From contig JAJYYH010000060.1 in the NCBI GenBank assembly GCA_021801255.1, positions 1 to 35,247 of the forward strand: a DNA stretch of 35,247 nucleotides, written 5' to 3'. The position numbers and the translations under genes were made by a program. The DNA is from Pseudomonadota bacterium. Its GTDB lineage: Bacteria; Pseudomonadota; Alphaproteobacteria; Acetobacterales; Acetobacteraceae. The notes under the pieces are model-generated. The model was not told the origin of the DNA, did no database searches, and saw only the letters and a list, made by a program, of their open reading frames with translations. Positions 8,191 through 17,811 of this stretch are shown piece after piece (the stretch's first letter is position 1; every line of letters starts with the position of its first letter).

Positions 8191-9162
8191 ATGCTCCTTC
8201 GCCCTATGCTCCGCCTGGTTCCCGATGGCACGCGCATCGCCTTCATGCGCGGGCGCTTCATGGGGTTGATCGTCTCGGCCCTGCTCTCCAGCGCCTCCGT
8301 CGTGCTGTTCTTTTATCCCGGGCTCAATCTCGGCATCGATTTCAAAGGCGGCATCGTCATCGAGGCACGCACACCGGGGCCGGCGGATTTCACCAGGATC
8401 CGCATGGCGCTGGCCGGCGAGCATCTCGCCGGCGCCGGGGTGCAGCGCTTCGGCGCCGATGACGACGTACTGATCCGCCTCGACGCGACCCCGAGCGAGG
8501 CCGCGACCCAGAGCGCGGCCGATCGCGTGCGCGCCGCTCTTGGCCAGGCCATTCCAGGGACCAAGGTGCTGCGCGTCGATGCCGTGGGCGCCAGTGTTTC
8601 GGCCGAATTGTTCCGCAATGGGATGCTGGCGCTCGGTATCAGCCTCTTGATGATCCTCGCCTATATCTGGTTCCGCTTCGAGTGGGAGTTTGCCATCGGC
8701 GCGGTGGTGACGCTGCTGCTCGACATCACCAAGACAATCGGCTTCCTCGCCGTGACGCGCTTGCAATTCGATCTCGTAATGGTCGCGGCGATCCTCACCA
8801 TTCTCGGCTACTCCACCAACGACAAGGTGGTGGTGTACGATCGGGTGCGCGAGAACCTCCGCAAATACAAGACCATGCCGCTCCGCGAGCTGATCGATCT
8901 CTCGATCAATGAGACGCTCAACCGCACCCTCGGGACCTCGATGACGGTGTTTCTAGCGAGCCTGCCGCTGGCCCTGTTCGGCGGCAGCGCGCTCTCGGCT
9001 TTTGCCTGGACGATGCTGTTCGGCATCGTCGTCGGCACCTCGTCCTCGATTTTCATCGCCGCGCCCATCCTGCTGTTCCTCGGCGAGCACCGCCTGCGCA
9101 AGGACGCGCATGCCCCGCGGCCTGCCAAACCGACGGCCGCCCAACTCAAGGGAAGAGCCTGA
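8191..9162 (+). CDS. secF: Protein translocase subunit SecF
   Basis: The partner of SecD in the proton-driven SecDF translocation motor of the inner membrane. From the ATG at 8191 the protein has 323 residues: an N-terminal helix, the LGIDFKGGIVIEAR motif, a periplasmic domain, and a five-helix bundle with the diagnostic YSTNDKVVVYDRVREN. The five-base gap from secD shows the two are co-transcribed. The C-terminus is short and basic. Confidence 0.96.
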   Translation: MLLRPMLRLVPDGTRIAFMRGRFMGLIVSALLSSASVVLFFYPGLNLGIDFKGGIVIEARTPGPADFTRIRMALAGEHLAGAGVQRFGADDDVLIRLDATPSEAATQSAADRVRAALGQAIPGTKVLRVDAVGASVSAELFRNGMLALGISLLMILAYIWFRFEWEFAIGAVVTLLLDITKTIGFLAVTRLQFDLVMVAAILTILGYSTNDKVVVYDRVRENLRKYKTMPLRELIDLSINETLNRTLGTSMTVFLASLPLALFGGSALSAFAWTMLFGIVVGTSSSIFIAAPILLFLGEHRLRKDAHAPRPAKPTAAQLKGRA

Positions 9163-9183
9163 GGGTTTGGGAAAAAACCTCCG

Positions 9184-9214
9184 CCCCGCAATCGACGGGG
9201 GAGCCTATGTTTTT
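9184..9214 (+). terminator. Weak hairpin after secF
   Basis: CCCCG (9184-9188) can pair with CGGGG (9196-9200) around a seven-base loop, and a short T run follows at 9210-9214. The gap between stem and T run is about nine bases, so it is an imperfect intrinsic terminator at best. It sits just downstream of the secF stop. Confidence 0.3.
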
Positions 9215-9308
9215 AGAGCGGTTTCTTTTCTGGGCATGATTGATTTCCACCCGCTGAGCGGGAACGAGCGTTAGCCTCTTCTTCATCTTCCGGTAGCAGA
9301 ATCGGGCC

Positions 9309-10292
9309 ATGGAGGTGCCACCCGAGACCTGCGTTCTGCACCATCCGGTGTTCACCCGCTTCGGTGCGCCGATTTTTCAGCGTGCCGAGACCGATGGCGA
9401 GCCAGTGATGCTGGTCGCACTCGGCGAGAAGCAAGCGGCATTGCCACTCCGCTCCCTACAACGCGAATTCTCCCTCGGTCCCGAGACGGCGGATGGCCGG
9501 ATGCTGGCGCTCATCGCCGATGCTCTCGATTTCGTGACATTCCTGCGTCCGGGAGACCCATTACCGGCGGAGATCCTGAGCGGTGAAGCGAGTTGGGAAC
9601 CCGAGGACATCCATCTCCAAATCGCGCTCGCCCGCATTCGCCTAGCCCTTCTCGCTTGGCTTGGCGGGGTGGCCGAGGCGCAGAGCGACGCCGAGCCCGA
9701 GGTGCTGCTCGCCATGGCCGAAGATCCAGGTTTCCGCCAGCGCATCCAGGCGGCCTTCACGGACGCCGCGCGCGCACTCGATCTTGAAGGGCCGGACGCG
9801 GTGGTGGCGGCGATCGCGACACTCGGCCAGGAGCTTGCCTATGTCGAGGCATTGCGGGCCCGACTCTGGGTGCCGGTGCGGCGCGTGGCGCATGAAATCC
9901 AGGCGCTCGGCCAGCGTTGGCGCGGCGATACCAGCCATGGCGAGACGTTGGCCCAGGTCAGCCGGCTGATTGGCAAGGCACTCGGCCAGATCCGGGAATG
10001 TTTTGCCCAGCTCGATGCGCAATGCGTCGATATTCTGGCGGCGCTCGGCAACGATGCCGAGCAGCAACGCTTCGTCCGCACCAACCGCGACTGGCTCTAT
10101 CGCAGCCTGCGTGGCTGGCAGCCAATCCTCGATGCCTGGGAGGGCGCGGTTGAGATCGACGACCGCGCGCGCTGGGCGCTGATCGAACGCACCTACCGTT
10201 TTCTCGCGCCGCGTTTCATGTCGGTCAAGGAATGGCTGGCGGATCGCCAGGGGCGGAGCAAGGCACGGCCGCCCAAGCAGATGGTGTGGTGA
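9309..10292 (+). CDS. Hypothetical protein, 327 residues, between secDF and secB
   Basis: I do not recognise this family. The protein appears soluble and mostly helical, with no signal peptide or membrane segment. The N-terminal third is a mixed region (HHPVFTRFGAPIF), the middle is alpha-helical with leucine/alanine repeats, and the C-terminal part is aromatic-rich (NRDWLYRSLRGWQPILDAWE) before a basic tail. Codon usage is like its neighbours, so it is probably a real gene. It is the only gene between secDF and secB on its strand, but location alone does not prove a secretion role. Confidence 0.7.
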   Translation: MEVPPETCVLHHPVFTRFGAPIFQRAETDGEPVMLVALGEKQAALPLRSLQREFSLGPETADGRMLALIADALDFVTFLRPGDPLPAEILSGEASWEPEDIHLQIALARIRLALLAWLGGVAEAQSDAEPEVLLAMAEDPGFRQRIQAAFTDAARALDLEGPDAVVAAIATLGQELAYVEALRARLWVPVRRVAHEIQALGQRWRGDTSHGETLAQVSRLIGKALGQIRECFAQLDAQCVDILAALGNDAEQQRFVRTNRDWLYRSLRGWQPILDAWEGAVEIDDRARWALIERTYRFLAPRFMSVKEWLADRQGRSKARPPKQMVW

Positions 10293-10419
10293 CCCGCCGC
10301 CGGCGACGGGCAGCCGCGCATCGAGGCTCGAGGGTCGCTCAGAGCCTGAAAATCAATCGAACTTGAAACGAATACCCTCTCGAAGCATTGCTTTTCCCGA
10401 TCAGTCCCGGGACGCGAGG

Positions 10420-10443
10420 GCATTCTCTTTCAAACTCTCAGGC
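10420..10443. repeat. 24-nt repeat at the secB 3' end
   Basis: This segment is 23/24 identical to 25913-25936. In both copies the minus-strand gene ends GCC-TGA and continues GAGTTTGAAA, then A/G-rich sequence to AATGC. The stop codons of secB (10438-10440) and fabI (25931-25933) both lie inside it. Confidence 0.6.
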
Positions 10444-10965
10444 GTTGCCAGCCTGGGCCTGCGCCGCCAGGGCTTGGTTGCGGCGAGACTGCCAGAGGCC
10501 GACGAAGTCGATCGGTTGCAGCAGCACGGGGGGAAATCCGCCCTCGCGCGTGGTGCCGGCGAGGATATTACGGGCAAACGGGAACAAAAGCCGTGGGCAT
10601 TCCACCAGCAGCACCGGCTCCAGGGCATTTTCCGGCACGTTGGTCAGGGTAAAAATGCCGGCATAGGCAAGTTCGGCGATGAACACCGGGCCCTTCTTCG
10701 CCGTATCACCGTCATTGGCCGCTTGCGCCTCGCGATCGAACGCCTCGGCGCGGAGATGCAGCGTCACCTCGAAAACCTGCTGGTCGCTTGAGGGCAGTTT
10801 CTGCACCTTCACGTCGAGGCCGAGATTGATCTGCGGCTGGCTGCGCAGCGTGGAAAAAATCTGCGGCGCCCCCGGCACCTCGAAGGAGAGATCCTTGACG
10901 TATTGCGTGTTGACGGCGATCGGCGGCGCGCTCGGTGGCGGCGTGATGGGCGTGCTCTCGGACAT
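10438..10965 (-). CDS. secB: Protein-export chaperone SecB
   Basis: SecB is a cytoplasmic tetrameric chaperone that holds preproteins unfolded and hands them to SecA. The 175-residue protein begins with a proline-rich leader and then has the SecB core (NTQYVKDLSFEVPGAPQIF), the AYAGIFTLTNVP strand and the ECPRLLFPFARNIL helix typical of the family, ending with an alanine/glutamine-rich tail. GGAGAAG precedes the ATG at 10965. Its stop lies within a 24-base segment also found at the end of the FabI gene. Confidence 0.96.
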   Translation of the reverse strand: MSESTPITPPPSAPPIAVNTQYVKDLSFEVPGAPQIFSTLRSQPQINLGLDVKVQKLPSSDQQVFEVTLHLRAEAFDREAQAANDGDTAKKGPVFIAELAYAGIFTLTNVPENALEPVLLVECPRLLFPFARNILAGTTREGGFPPVLLQPIDFVGLWQSRRNQALAAQAQAGNA

Positions 10966-11061
10966 CGTCTTCTCCGTGCGTTGGGGCTGGCTCCGGCCAG
11001 GGAGACCTGGCCAGGGATGGCGCTAGGGTGGCGCACGGCTAGCACGATCCCCCCCGGAGGG

Positions 11062-11520
11062 CTAGCCGAGTTCCCGCACCGCCGCCATCACCTGCGCGAC
11101 GTGGCCGGGCACCTTGACATTGCGCCAGACCCGGGCGACCCGCCCAGCGCCGTCGATGAGGAAGGTCGCGCGCTCCATCCCCAAGTATTTCCGCCCATAC
11201 ATGGATTTTTCCACCCAGGTACCATAGGCCTCACTCACCTTGCCGCTCTCATCGCTCGCCAACGGGAAGGCAAGCCGGTATTTTTCGGCGAATTTCTCGA
11301 TCGCCTTCATCGGATCGCGCGAGACGCCGATCACCGTGATAGCGCCCCCGCCGAGCGCCTCCTGAAAACCGCACGCCTCTTTGGTACAGCCCGGCGTATC
11401 GGCCTTGGGATAGAAGTAGAGCACGAAGGGCTTGCCCCTCAGGGCCGCAAGACTGACCTCGCGCCCTCCGCTCGCCGCCATCTTGAAGTCTGGCGCCTGG
11501 TCTCCCTCATTTAGGCTCAT
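11062..11520 (-). CDS. bcp: Thioredoxin-dependent peroxiredoxin, Bcp/PrxQ type
   Basis: Bcp-type peroxiredoxins reduce hydrogen peroxide and organic hydroperoxides in the cytoplasm. The ATG at 11520 gives 152 residues. The peroxidatic C45 in ADTPGCTKEACGF and the resolving C50 five residues later match E. coli Bcp positions. The DAPDF-like opening (GDQAPDF) and the long core are standard. The start overlaps the end of glnE by 14 bases, so expression is probably coupled to glnE translation. Confidence 0.94.
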   Translation of the reverse strand: MSLNEGDQAPDFKMAASGGREVSLAALRGKPFVLYFYPKADTPGCTKEACGFQEALGGGAITVIGVSRDPMKAIEKFAEKYRLAFPLASDESGKVSEAYGTWVEKSMYGRKYLGMERATFLIDGAGRVARVWRNVKVPGHVAQVMAAVRELG

Positions 11521-14485
11521 CCTGATCCTCCCTGCGCATGGCCGGATCGGGCCGGCCGACGTGACATACGAACAGCGCACCAACGCTCGCAGCCGTCGCC
11601 TCCAACATGGCCTGAAGCCCGGCGATATCAAGCGCCTGGCGCCGCGCGGGCGGCACCAGGGGGCGCATGGCGCGGAGCAGCACCTCGGCGAGCGGGCCGG
11701 GCAGGCTCGCCATGCGCCGCGGCCCGAGCATGATGCGGAGTAATTCCTGCACGGTGCGGAACAATCGATCGGCGGCGATCAACCGCGCGGCTTCCGGCGG
11801 CGCCAGCAGGCCGCAGGCGGCAAGTCGGGAAAGCGCGATGCGCGTCGTCGGATGCGCGATCGCGGGATGGGTCGCGGCGTGCATCAGTTGCAGCGTCTGG
11901 GCGATGAACTCGACCTCGATCAGTCCGCCCTCGCGGTACTTCACGTCCCATGGGCCCTCCGCCGGATGGGCTTCGCGAAGACGGGCGCGCATGGCGGCGG
12001 CATCGGCGCGGATACGCGCGGGCGGGCCGGCCGTCGCCAGCGCCCCGGCCAGTGCCGCCCGCACCCGCCGCGCCAGCCGCGCCGGGCCAGCGACAACGCG
12101 GGCCCGGGTCAGGGCCATGCGCTCCCAGGTCCAGGCATCCGCCGCGTGATAGCGGATGAAGGCGGCGAGCGAGACCGCGACCGGCCCTTTATTGCCGGAG
12201 GGCCGGAGCCGCATATCGACAGCATAGAGCGGGCCATCGACGCCGGGGGCGACGAGCGCGGCGACGAAGCCATGCGCGGCGCGCAGAAACCACTGGCTGG
12301 CCGGCAGGCGTCGCGCCGTGCCCCCTCGCGGCACCACGCTTTCCTCGACCCCCGCCGGATAATCGTAGATCAGCATGAGATCGAGATCGGAGCCGGTCAT
12401 CATCTCGCGCGAGCCCGCCTTGCCGAGCAGCACGACAGCGAGCGACCCGCCTGGCACCAAGCCGAAGCGCCGCGCGTGATCGGCGAGCACGCGCGCCAGC
12501 AGGGCAGCGAGGGCGGCATCCGCCAGCGCGCTCCGCTCCCGCCCGGCGCGATCGACGTCCATGCGCCCCTCCATCAGCGCGGTCGCGAGGCGGAAATTTT
12601 CCTCGCGCACCAGCCGCCGGGTGATGGCGATCGCGTCTTCGAGGTCGGCGGCATCGTGCAACCGCTCGGCGAGGAGACGGCGCGGTGGCACGGGTTCCGG
12701 CAGCTCCAGAAGCCCTTCGATCGCGGCCGGCGCGTTGGCCAGATAATCGGCCAGCGCCGGCGCGGCGCCGAGGATCGCAGCGATGCGCGCGATCAACTGC
12801 GGATTGCGCTGAAAAAGCGCGAAAATCTGCACCCCGGCGGGCAGGCGTTCAAGAAACGCGGCGAAGCGAGCGAAGGCAGCATCGGGGTCCAGCTGCCGGG
12901 CAAAGACGGCGAGCAGAAGCGGCTGGATTTCGGCAAGCATTTCGCGCGCCCGCTCCGAGCGTAGCGCCCGGATGCGCCCGGCCTGCCATGCACGGATGGT
13001 CTCGGCAATCGTCTCTGGATGAGAGAAGCCGAGGGCCGCGAGGGCCTCAAGCGTGCGCGCCGGGGTCTCGGGGCCGCGGAAATCAAACCCCGTCGCGCTC
13101 GGCGCGGTCTCCGGCACAGTCTCAAAAAATGCCGCATATTGGCGCGCCACAGCATCGAGATGGCGCGCCAGAGTGGCGAGGAATGCCCGCACATCGGCGA
13201 AACCCATGAAAATGGCAAAACGCCCGAGTTCAGGGCCGTGCATCGGCAGGCTATGGGTCTGGCGATCGGAGACCATTTGCAGGCGATGTTCGGTACGGCG
13301 AAGGAAACGATAGGCGTTGGCCAGCGTCGCGGCCGCCGGTTCCGGCAAATGCCCGGCGCGCGCCAGCAAAGGGAGTGCCGCGAGCGTCGCCGGGGCGCGC
13401 AATTGCGGCTCGCGCCCGCCCCAGACCAGTTGCAGCGTCTGCACCAAAAACTCGATCTCGCGGATGCCGCCTGGCCCGAGTTTCAGATGATAGCCGGCGA
13501 AGCGGATGATGGGATCGTCGATGCGCCGCACCGCGCGCTGTTCCGCCTCGATCCGCCGGCGCATCGCGGCAATATCGGCGATCAGGGCGAAATCGACGCC
13601 GCGGCGCCAGATGAACGGGCGGATCGCATCGAGAAAGCCCTGCCCGAGCGCGAGGTCGCCAGCCACCGGGCGCGCCTTCAGCATCGCCGCCCGCTCCCAG
13701 TTCTGCCCAAAACTTTCGTAATAGGCGATCGCCGCGGCGAGGCTGACCGAGGGTGGCGTTGCGCTCGGGTCAGGACGAAGGCGAAGATCGGTGCGGAACA
13801 CGTAGCCCTCGGCGTCGCGCGTTTCCATCAGCCCGACGAGAGCCCGGGCGAGACGGGCGAACTGGGCCGCAACCCCCTCGCCGTGGTAGGAATGCAGCGT
13901 CGGATCATGAAGCAGGACGAGGTCAATATCACTGGAATAATTCAACTCCCGCCCGCCGAGCTTGCCCATGCCGAGCACGGTGAAGCCGGCGCCCCGCGAG
14001 GGCCGCGCGGGGTCGGCAAGCCGCAACGTGGCGTTTTTGGCGGCATCCAGCAGCAGGTGATCGACGGCCAGGCGCAGCGCCGCCTCGGCGAAATCGGAGA
14101 GCGCCGCCGTGACCTCAGCGAGACCCCAGATCTCGCCGAGATCGGCGAGCGCCACGACCAGCGCCACCTGGCGCTTGGCCCGCCGCAAAACGGCCCCAAT
14201 CGTGGCGCGCGGCTGATCGGCCCGCACCGAGGCAAGCTCCGCCATCAGCCCGCGCATCACCGGCGCCGGACCGGCTTCAGCGAAGCGGGCCAAGGTTGCC
14301 GCCTCGCGGCGCGCGAGATCGCTGAGATAGGGGCTATTGCCACCGATTGCGGCGAGCAGTTTTTTCCCTGCGTCCCGCCGCGCCCAGCGCCCGCCGTCCT
14401 GGCTGAACTGCCCGATCAGCCGCGAAGCGGCCGCCGCGTCGGCGGGAAGCGGCCAGGTAGCAGGCAGGCGGAAGGAGCGTGTCAT
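11507..14485 (-). CDS. glnE: Bifunctional glutamine synthetase adenylyltransferase/deadenylase
   Basis: GlnE adds or removes AMP on glutamine synthetase in response to PII signals, setting nitrogen assimilation. The 992-residue protein carries two nucleotidyltransferase cores: GMGKLGGRELNYSSDIDLVL (about 172-191) in the deadenylase half and GKAGSREMMTGSDLDLMLIY (near 680-700) in the adenylylase half, with GlnD-like helical domains after each. Length is normal. The gene diverges from the AsmA-like gene with only 17 bases between starts, so its promoter must lie inside that neighbour or be shared. Its end overlaps bcp. Confidence 0.96.
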   Translation of the reverse strand: MTRSFRLPATWPLPADAAAASRLIGQFSQDGGRWARRDAGKKLLAAIGGNSPYLSDLARREAATLARFAEAGPAPVMRGLMAELASVRADQPRATIGAVLRRAKRQVALVVALADLGEIWGLAEVTAALSDFAEAALRLAVDHLLLDAAKNATLRLADPARPSRGAGFTVLGMGKLGGRELNYSSDIDLVLLHDPTLHSYHGEGVAAQFARLARALVGLMETRDAEGYVFRTDLRLRPDPSATPPSVSLAAAIAYYESFGQNWERAAMLKARPVAGDLALGQGFLDAIRPFIWRRGVDFALIADIAAMRRRIEAEQRAVRRIDDPIIRFAGYHLKLGPGGIREIEFLVQTLQLVWGGREPQLRAPATLAALPLLARAGHLPEPAAATLANAYRFLRRTEHRLQMVSDRQTHSLPMHGPELGRFAIFMGFADVRAFLATLARHLDAVARQYAAFFETVPETAPSATGFDFRGPETPARTLEALAALGFSHPETIAETIRAWQAGRIRALRSERAREMLAEIQPLLLAVFARQLDPDAAFARFAAFLERLPAGVQIFALFQRNPQLIARIAAILGAAPALADYLANAPAAIEGLLELPEPVPPRRLLAERLHDAADLEDAIAITRRLVREENFRLATALMEGRMDVDRAGRERSALADAALAALLARVLADHARRFGLVPGGSLAVVLLGKAGSREMMTGSDLDLMLIYDYPAGVEESVVPRGGTARRLPASQWFLRAAHGFVAALVAPGVDGPLYAVDMRLRPSGNKGPVAVSLAAFIRYHAADAWTWERMALTRARVVAGPARLARRVRAALAGALATAGPPARIRADAAAMRARLREAHPAEGPWDVKYREGGLIEVEFIAQTLQLMHAATHPAIAHPTTRIALSRLAACGLLAPPEAARLIAADRLFRTVQELLRIMLGPRRMASLPGPLAEVLLRAMRPLVPPARRQALDIAGLQAMLEATAASVGALFVCHVGRPDPAMRREDQDEPK

Positions 14486-14502
14486 AGCCGGAGAGGCTCA
14501 CC

Positions 14503-17500
14503 GTGAAGCGTCTTGTCGGTCAAGCGGCTTTTCTGCTGGTGCACCGGCTGCTCGCGCTGGCGCTCGGCGTCGTGGTGCTGGCGTCGCTCGGCCTTGGCGC
14601 AGGCCTGTGGCGGCTGAGCCAGGGGCCGATTAACCTCGCCTGGCTGGCGCGCAAGCTGGAGGTCGAGGCCAATCAGGGCGCCAATCCCGTTCATCTCGAA
14701 ATCGGCGCCGCCTCGCTCGCCTGGGAAGGCTGGCGCGGCGCGGTGGACCGCCCGATCGATCTCCGTCTGAGCCATCTCCTGGCCCGCGATACCAACGGAC
14801 GCGAGATTGCGGTGATCCCGCTGGCCGAGGTTTCGCTCGCCCTCGGCCCCCTGTTGCGGGGCCGTCTCGCGCCGCGCGCCATCGTCCTCGATATCGAGGA
14901 TCTGCATCTGGTGCGCGATGCCGATGGTACGCTCGCGCTCTTTCCCGCCCGCACGCGCGCCGGCACGGCGCGCGCCACGCCGCTGGCGCGGCTCGCCGGC
15001 GAAAGCAGCATCACCTTGGCGGCGCTGCGCCGGCTGCGGCTTGAGAGCAGCAAGATCACCGTGATCGATGACCAACTCGGTCTGACCTGGCGGATCAACG
15101 CTGCGCATCTCGATCTCGCCCGCGTGGCGGCGCGCGCGTTTACTGGCCGCCTCGACGCCACCCTGGCGGTGGCGGGACAAAACATTCCACTTGCGGCACG
15201 GATGATCCCGGAAACTGCCGCCGCCGGGCCTGCCGCGAGGATTAGCGCGCGGATCGGCCCGCTGGTGCCGGCCCAGCTCGCCGCGGCGGCGAGCGGCCTG
15301 GCACCGCTCAAGGCGCTCGATGCGCCGCTCAGCGCCGATGTCACACTGATCCCGGCAGCCGATCTCGGCCTGGCGGGCGGGATCGGGAGCTGGTGGCAGC
15401 AGGTCGAAGCCGTGCTGGCGCTCGGATCGGGCCATCTTGCGCTCGGTGAGGGCGTGGTGCCGATCGCCTCCGGCCGCTTGGTGCTCGCGGCCGATCCGGT
15501 GCAGCTCACCCTGCGCGAATTCTCTTTGGCGCTTGCCGCCCCGGCGGGATCGGCCAACCCCCTGATCACCGGCAGCGGCCGCGCCACGCGCCACCAGGAT
15601 GGCCGTCTCGCGCTGACCCTTGGCGCCAGCCTCGATGCACTGCCCCTCGGAGATGTCGCGCGCTATTGGCCGGCCGGGCTCGCCGATGCGGCGCGCGCCT
15701 GGATCTCCACGAACGTCACCGCCGGGCGCCTGCACGATCTCCATCTCGATCTCACCGCCAGCCTCGCCCCCGACGGCGGCGCGCCCGTATTGGAGCGGAT
15801 CTCCGGCGGGGCGAGCGGCGATGATCTCACCATCGCCTGGCTCGCGCCGATGCCCCCGATCACCCATGGCCACGCGGTGCTGCGTCTCGACTCGGCCGAT
15901 GCCCTCACAATCGCCGCCGATGCTGGCGTGGTGGCCACCAGCGCCGGCGGCGCGGTTCATCTCACCAACGGCACGATGCACATCACCGGCCTCACCGCGA
16001 AGGACCAGATGGCCGAGCTGCGTCTTGCCCTCGGCGGCGATGTCGCCGATGCCCTGGCGCTGCTCGCCCATCCCCGGCTGCATCTGCTCGATGCGGCAAG
16101 CCTGTCGCGGCTGCACGATCCCAGCGGCGATTTCACCGGCACGCTCGCGGTCAAACTGCCGCTTGATCAGCATGTCGGGATCGATCAGATCGCCATCGAT
16201 GCGGCGATCGATATCAACAAGCTTCATCTCGCGGCACTCCTCGCCGGACGCGATCTCGACGATGGCGCCTTCACGCTGGCGGTGAACAAGGATGGTCTCA
16301 CCGCCTCGGGGAGGGCCCGGTTTGCCGGGGTGGCCGCGCGGCTGGCGCTGGCGGGGGATTTCCGCGCCGGCCCGCCTGATCAGATCCTGGCACGCGCGCG
16401 CCTCGAGGCGCCGATCGACACACCAGCGCTAGCCGGGTTCGGCATCGATGCCGGGGCGCGGCTCATCGGCACCCTGCCGCTCACCGCCGACTTCATTTCG
16501 CGGCGTAATGGGCAGGGCACAGTTAGCCTGGCCGTCGATCTCACCCCAGCGGCGATCGCACCAGCGCCGCTGGCCTGGCGCAAGGCACGCGGCGCACCGG
16601 GCCGCGCGCAGGCCAAAATCCGCCTCGATCACGGCGAAATCGCCGCCATCGACCATATCACCCTCGAAGCTCCTGATCTCGCGCTCGAGGGCGCGGCAGA
16701 CTACGCGCATGGCGCGCCGCGACGGCTGCTGCTCAGCCGCGCCGAGATTGGCGCAACCAGGTTGCACGGCACGCTCGATCTGCCGACGGCACCGGACGCG
16801 CCCTATCGGCTAGCGCTTAGCGGGCCGAGCCTCGATCTTTCGGGCCACCTGCCCAAGGCAGCGCCCGCCGCCATCCCGCCGCAAGCCGGCCCCACGCCGC
16901 CGGCGGCCGCCGCGAAGAGCGCCTTGGCGGGTTTCCCCTGGCAGGCCGAGATCGCGATCGATACGCTCCTGTTCGGACCCAACCGGCGGCTCGGTTTCGT
17001 CCGGGGCCATGCCGAGGATGACGGCACCCGCCTCACGGCGCTCCAGCTCGAAGGCATGGCGCAGCCCGGCGATCGCTTCCGTCTCGCCATCACCGAAGCA
17101 CCCGACAGGCGGGCACGGCTGCTCTCGGGCGAGGCGCACGATGCCGGAGCGCTGCTCAAGACGCTCGGGGTAGTCGAGACCGTTTCCGGCGGGACGCTCT
17201 CGCTCGCCGGCCGCTTCGATGACGCGGTCCCCGGCCATCCCCTCGCCGGCACGTTGCGGATCGAGCACTTCACCCTGCATGACGCGCCGCTCGCCGCCAA
17301 GATCCTGCAAGACATGACACTCTACGGCCTGGTCGATGAGCTGCACGGCAACGGCCTGCAATTCGACCAGCTGATTGCCCCGTTCCACTATCAGAACCGG
17401 CGCATCGTGCTGGACAATGCGCGCATGTCGAACGCCTCTCTTGGCTTCACCGTCAAGGGCACGATCGACCTCGCAACCCGCCACGCCGATCTCTCGGGCA

Positions 17501-17715
17501 CCATTATCCCAGCCTATTTCTTCAACTCGCTGCTCGGCCGGCTACCGCTGGTCGGCCGCCTATTCAGCCCCGAGCGTGGCGGCGGCGTGCTGGCCGCCGA
17601 CTACGCCGTCATCGGGCCGCTCGATAACCCGAAGGTCACGGTCAATCCGCTCGCGGCGCTCACGCCCGGAGCGACGCGGGGGATTTTCAACTTGTTCAAC
17701 AACAAAACGCCATGA
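14503..17715 (+). CDS. AsmA/YhdP-like inner-membrane-anchored lipid transport protein
   Basis: A 1070-residue protein with a GTG start at 14503 preceded by GGAGAGG. One N-terminal membrane helix (about residues 12-34) anchors a very long, repetitive beta-rich body typical of DUF3971/AsmA_2 proteins. The C-terminal part (LSGTIIPAYFFNSLLGRLP) is the conserved end seen in YhdP-like members. Relatives bridge the periplasm and help move phospholipid to the outer membrane. The substrate is inferred from family only. It diverges from glnE and is followed by a transporter gene. Confidence 0.85.
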   Translation: MKRLVGQAAFLLVHRLLALALGVVVLASLGLGAGLWRLSQGPINLAWLARKLEVEANQGANPVHLEIGAASLAWEGWRGAVDRPIDLRLSHLLARDTNGREIAVIPLAEVSLALGPLLRGRLAPRAIVLDIEDLHLVRDADGTLALFPARTRAGTARATPLARLAGESSITLAALRRLRLESSKITVIDDQLGLTWRINAAHLDLARVAARAFTGRLDATLAVAGQNIPLAARMIPETAAAGPAARISARIGPLVPAQLAAAASGLAPLKALDAPLSADVTLIPAADLGLAGGIGSWWQQVEAVLALGSGHLALGEGVVPIASGRLVLAADPVQLTLREFSLALAAPAGSANPLITGSGRATRHQDGRLALTLGASLDALPLGDVARYWPAGLADAARAWISTNVTAGRLHDLHLDLTASLAPDGGAPVLERISGGASGDDLTIAWLAPMPPITHGHAVLRLDSADALTIAADAGVVATSAGGAVHLTNGTMHITGLTAKDQMAELRLALGGDVADALALLAHPRLHLLDAASLSRLHDPSGDFTGTLAVKLPLDQHVGIDQIAIDAAIDINKLHLAALLAGRDLDDGAFTLAVNKDGLTASGRARFAGVAARLALAGDFRAGPPDQILARARLEAPIDTPALAGFGIDAGARLIGTLPLTADFISRRNGQGTVSLAVDLTPAAIAPAPLAWRKARGAPGRAQAKIRLDHGEIAAIDHITLEAPDLALEGAADYAHGAPRRLLLSRAEIGATRLHGTLDLPTAPDAPYRLALSGPSLDLSGHLPKAAPAAIPPQAGPTPPAAAAKSALAGFPWQAEIAIDTLLFGPNRRLGFVRGHAEDDGTRLTALQLEGMAQPGDRFRLAITEAPDRRARLLSGEAHDAGALLKTLGVVETVSGGTLSLAGRFDDAVPGHPLAGTLRIEHFTLHDAPLAAKILQDMTLYGLVDELHGNGLQFDQLIAPFHYQNRRIVLDNARMSNASLGFTVKGTIDLATRHADLSGTIIPAYFFNSLLGRLPLVGRLFSPERGGGVLAADYAVIGPLDNPKVTVNPLAALTPGATRGIFNLFNNKTP

Positions 17716-17811
17716 TCGCAATTACTGATCGCTTTGTCCGCAATTTCCTGTTGGATTTATAATTGCTTTCCCGCGATTCTGCCCGTGCGCGAACAAGGGG
17801 TTTGCCGGGGC

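Noticed and set aside
13019-16227. Long open frames antisense to glnE (plus strand) and to the AsmA-like gene (minus strand)
   Set aside because: Both show typical mirror-frame composition and no recognisable motif, while the opposite strands hold strong families.
17734-17811. TTG-initiated extension of the YeiH-type gene
   Set aside because: The added 26 residues are not hydrophobic like a leader and the ATG at 17812 has an upstream AGGGG; the shorter form is more likely.
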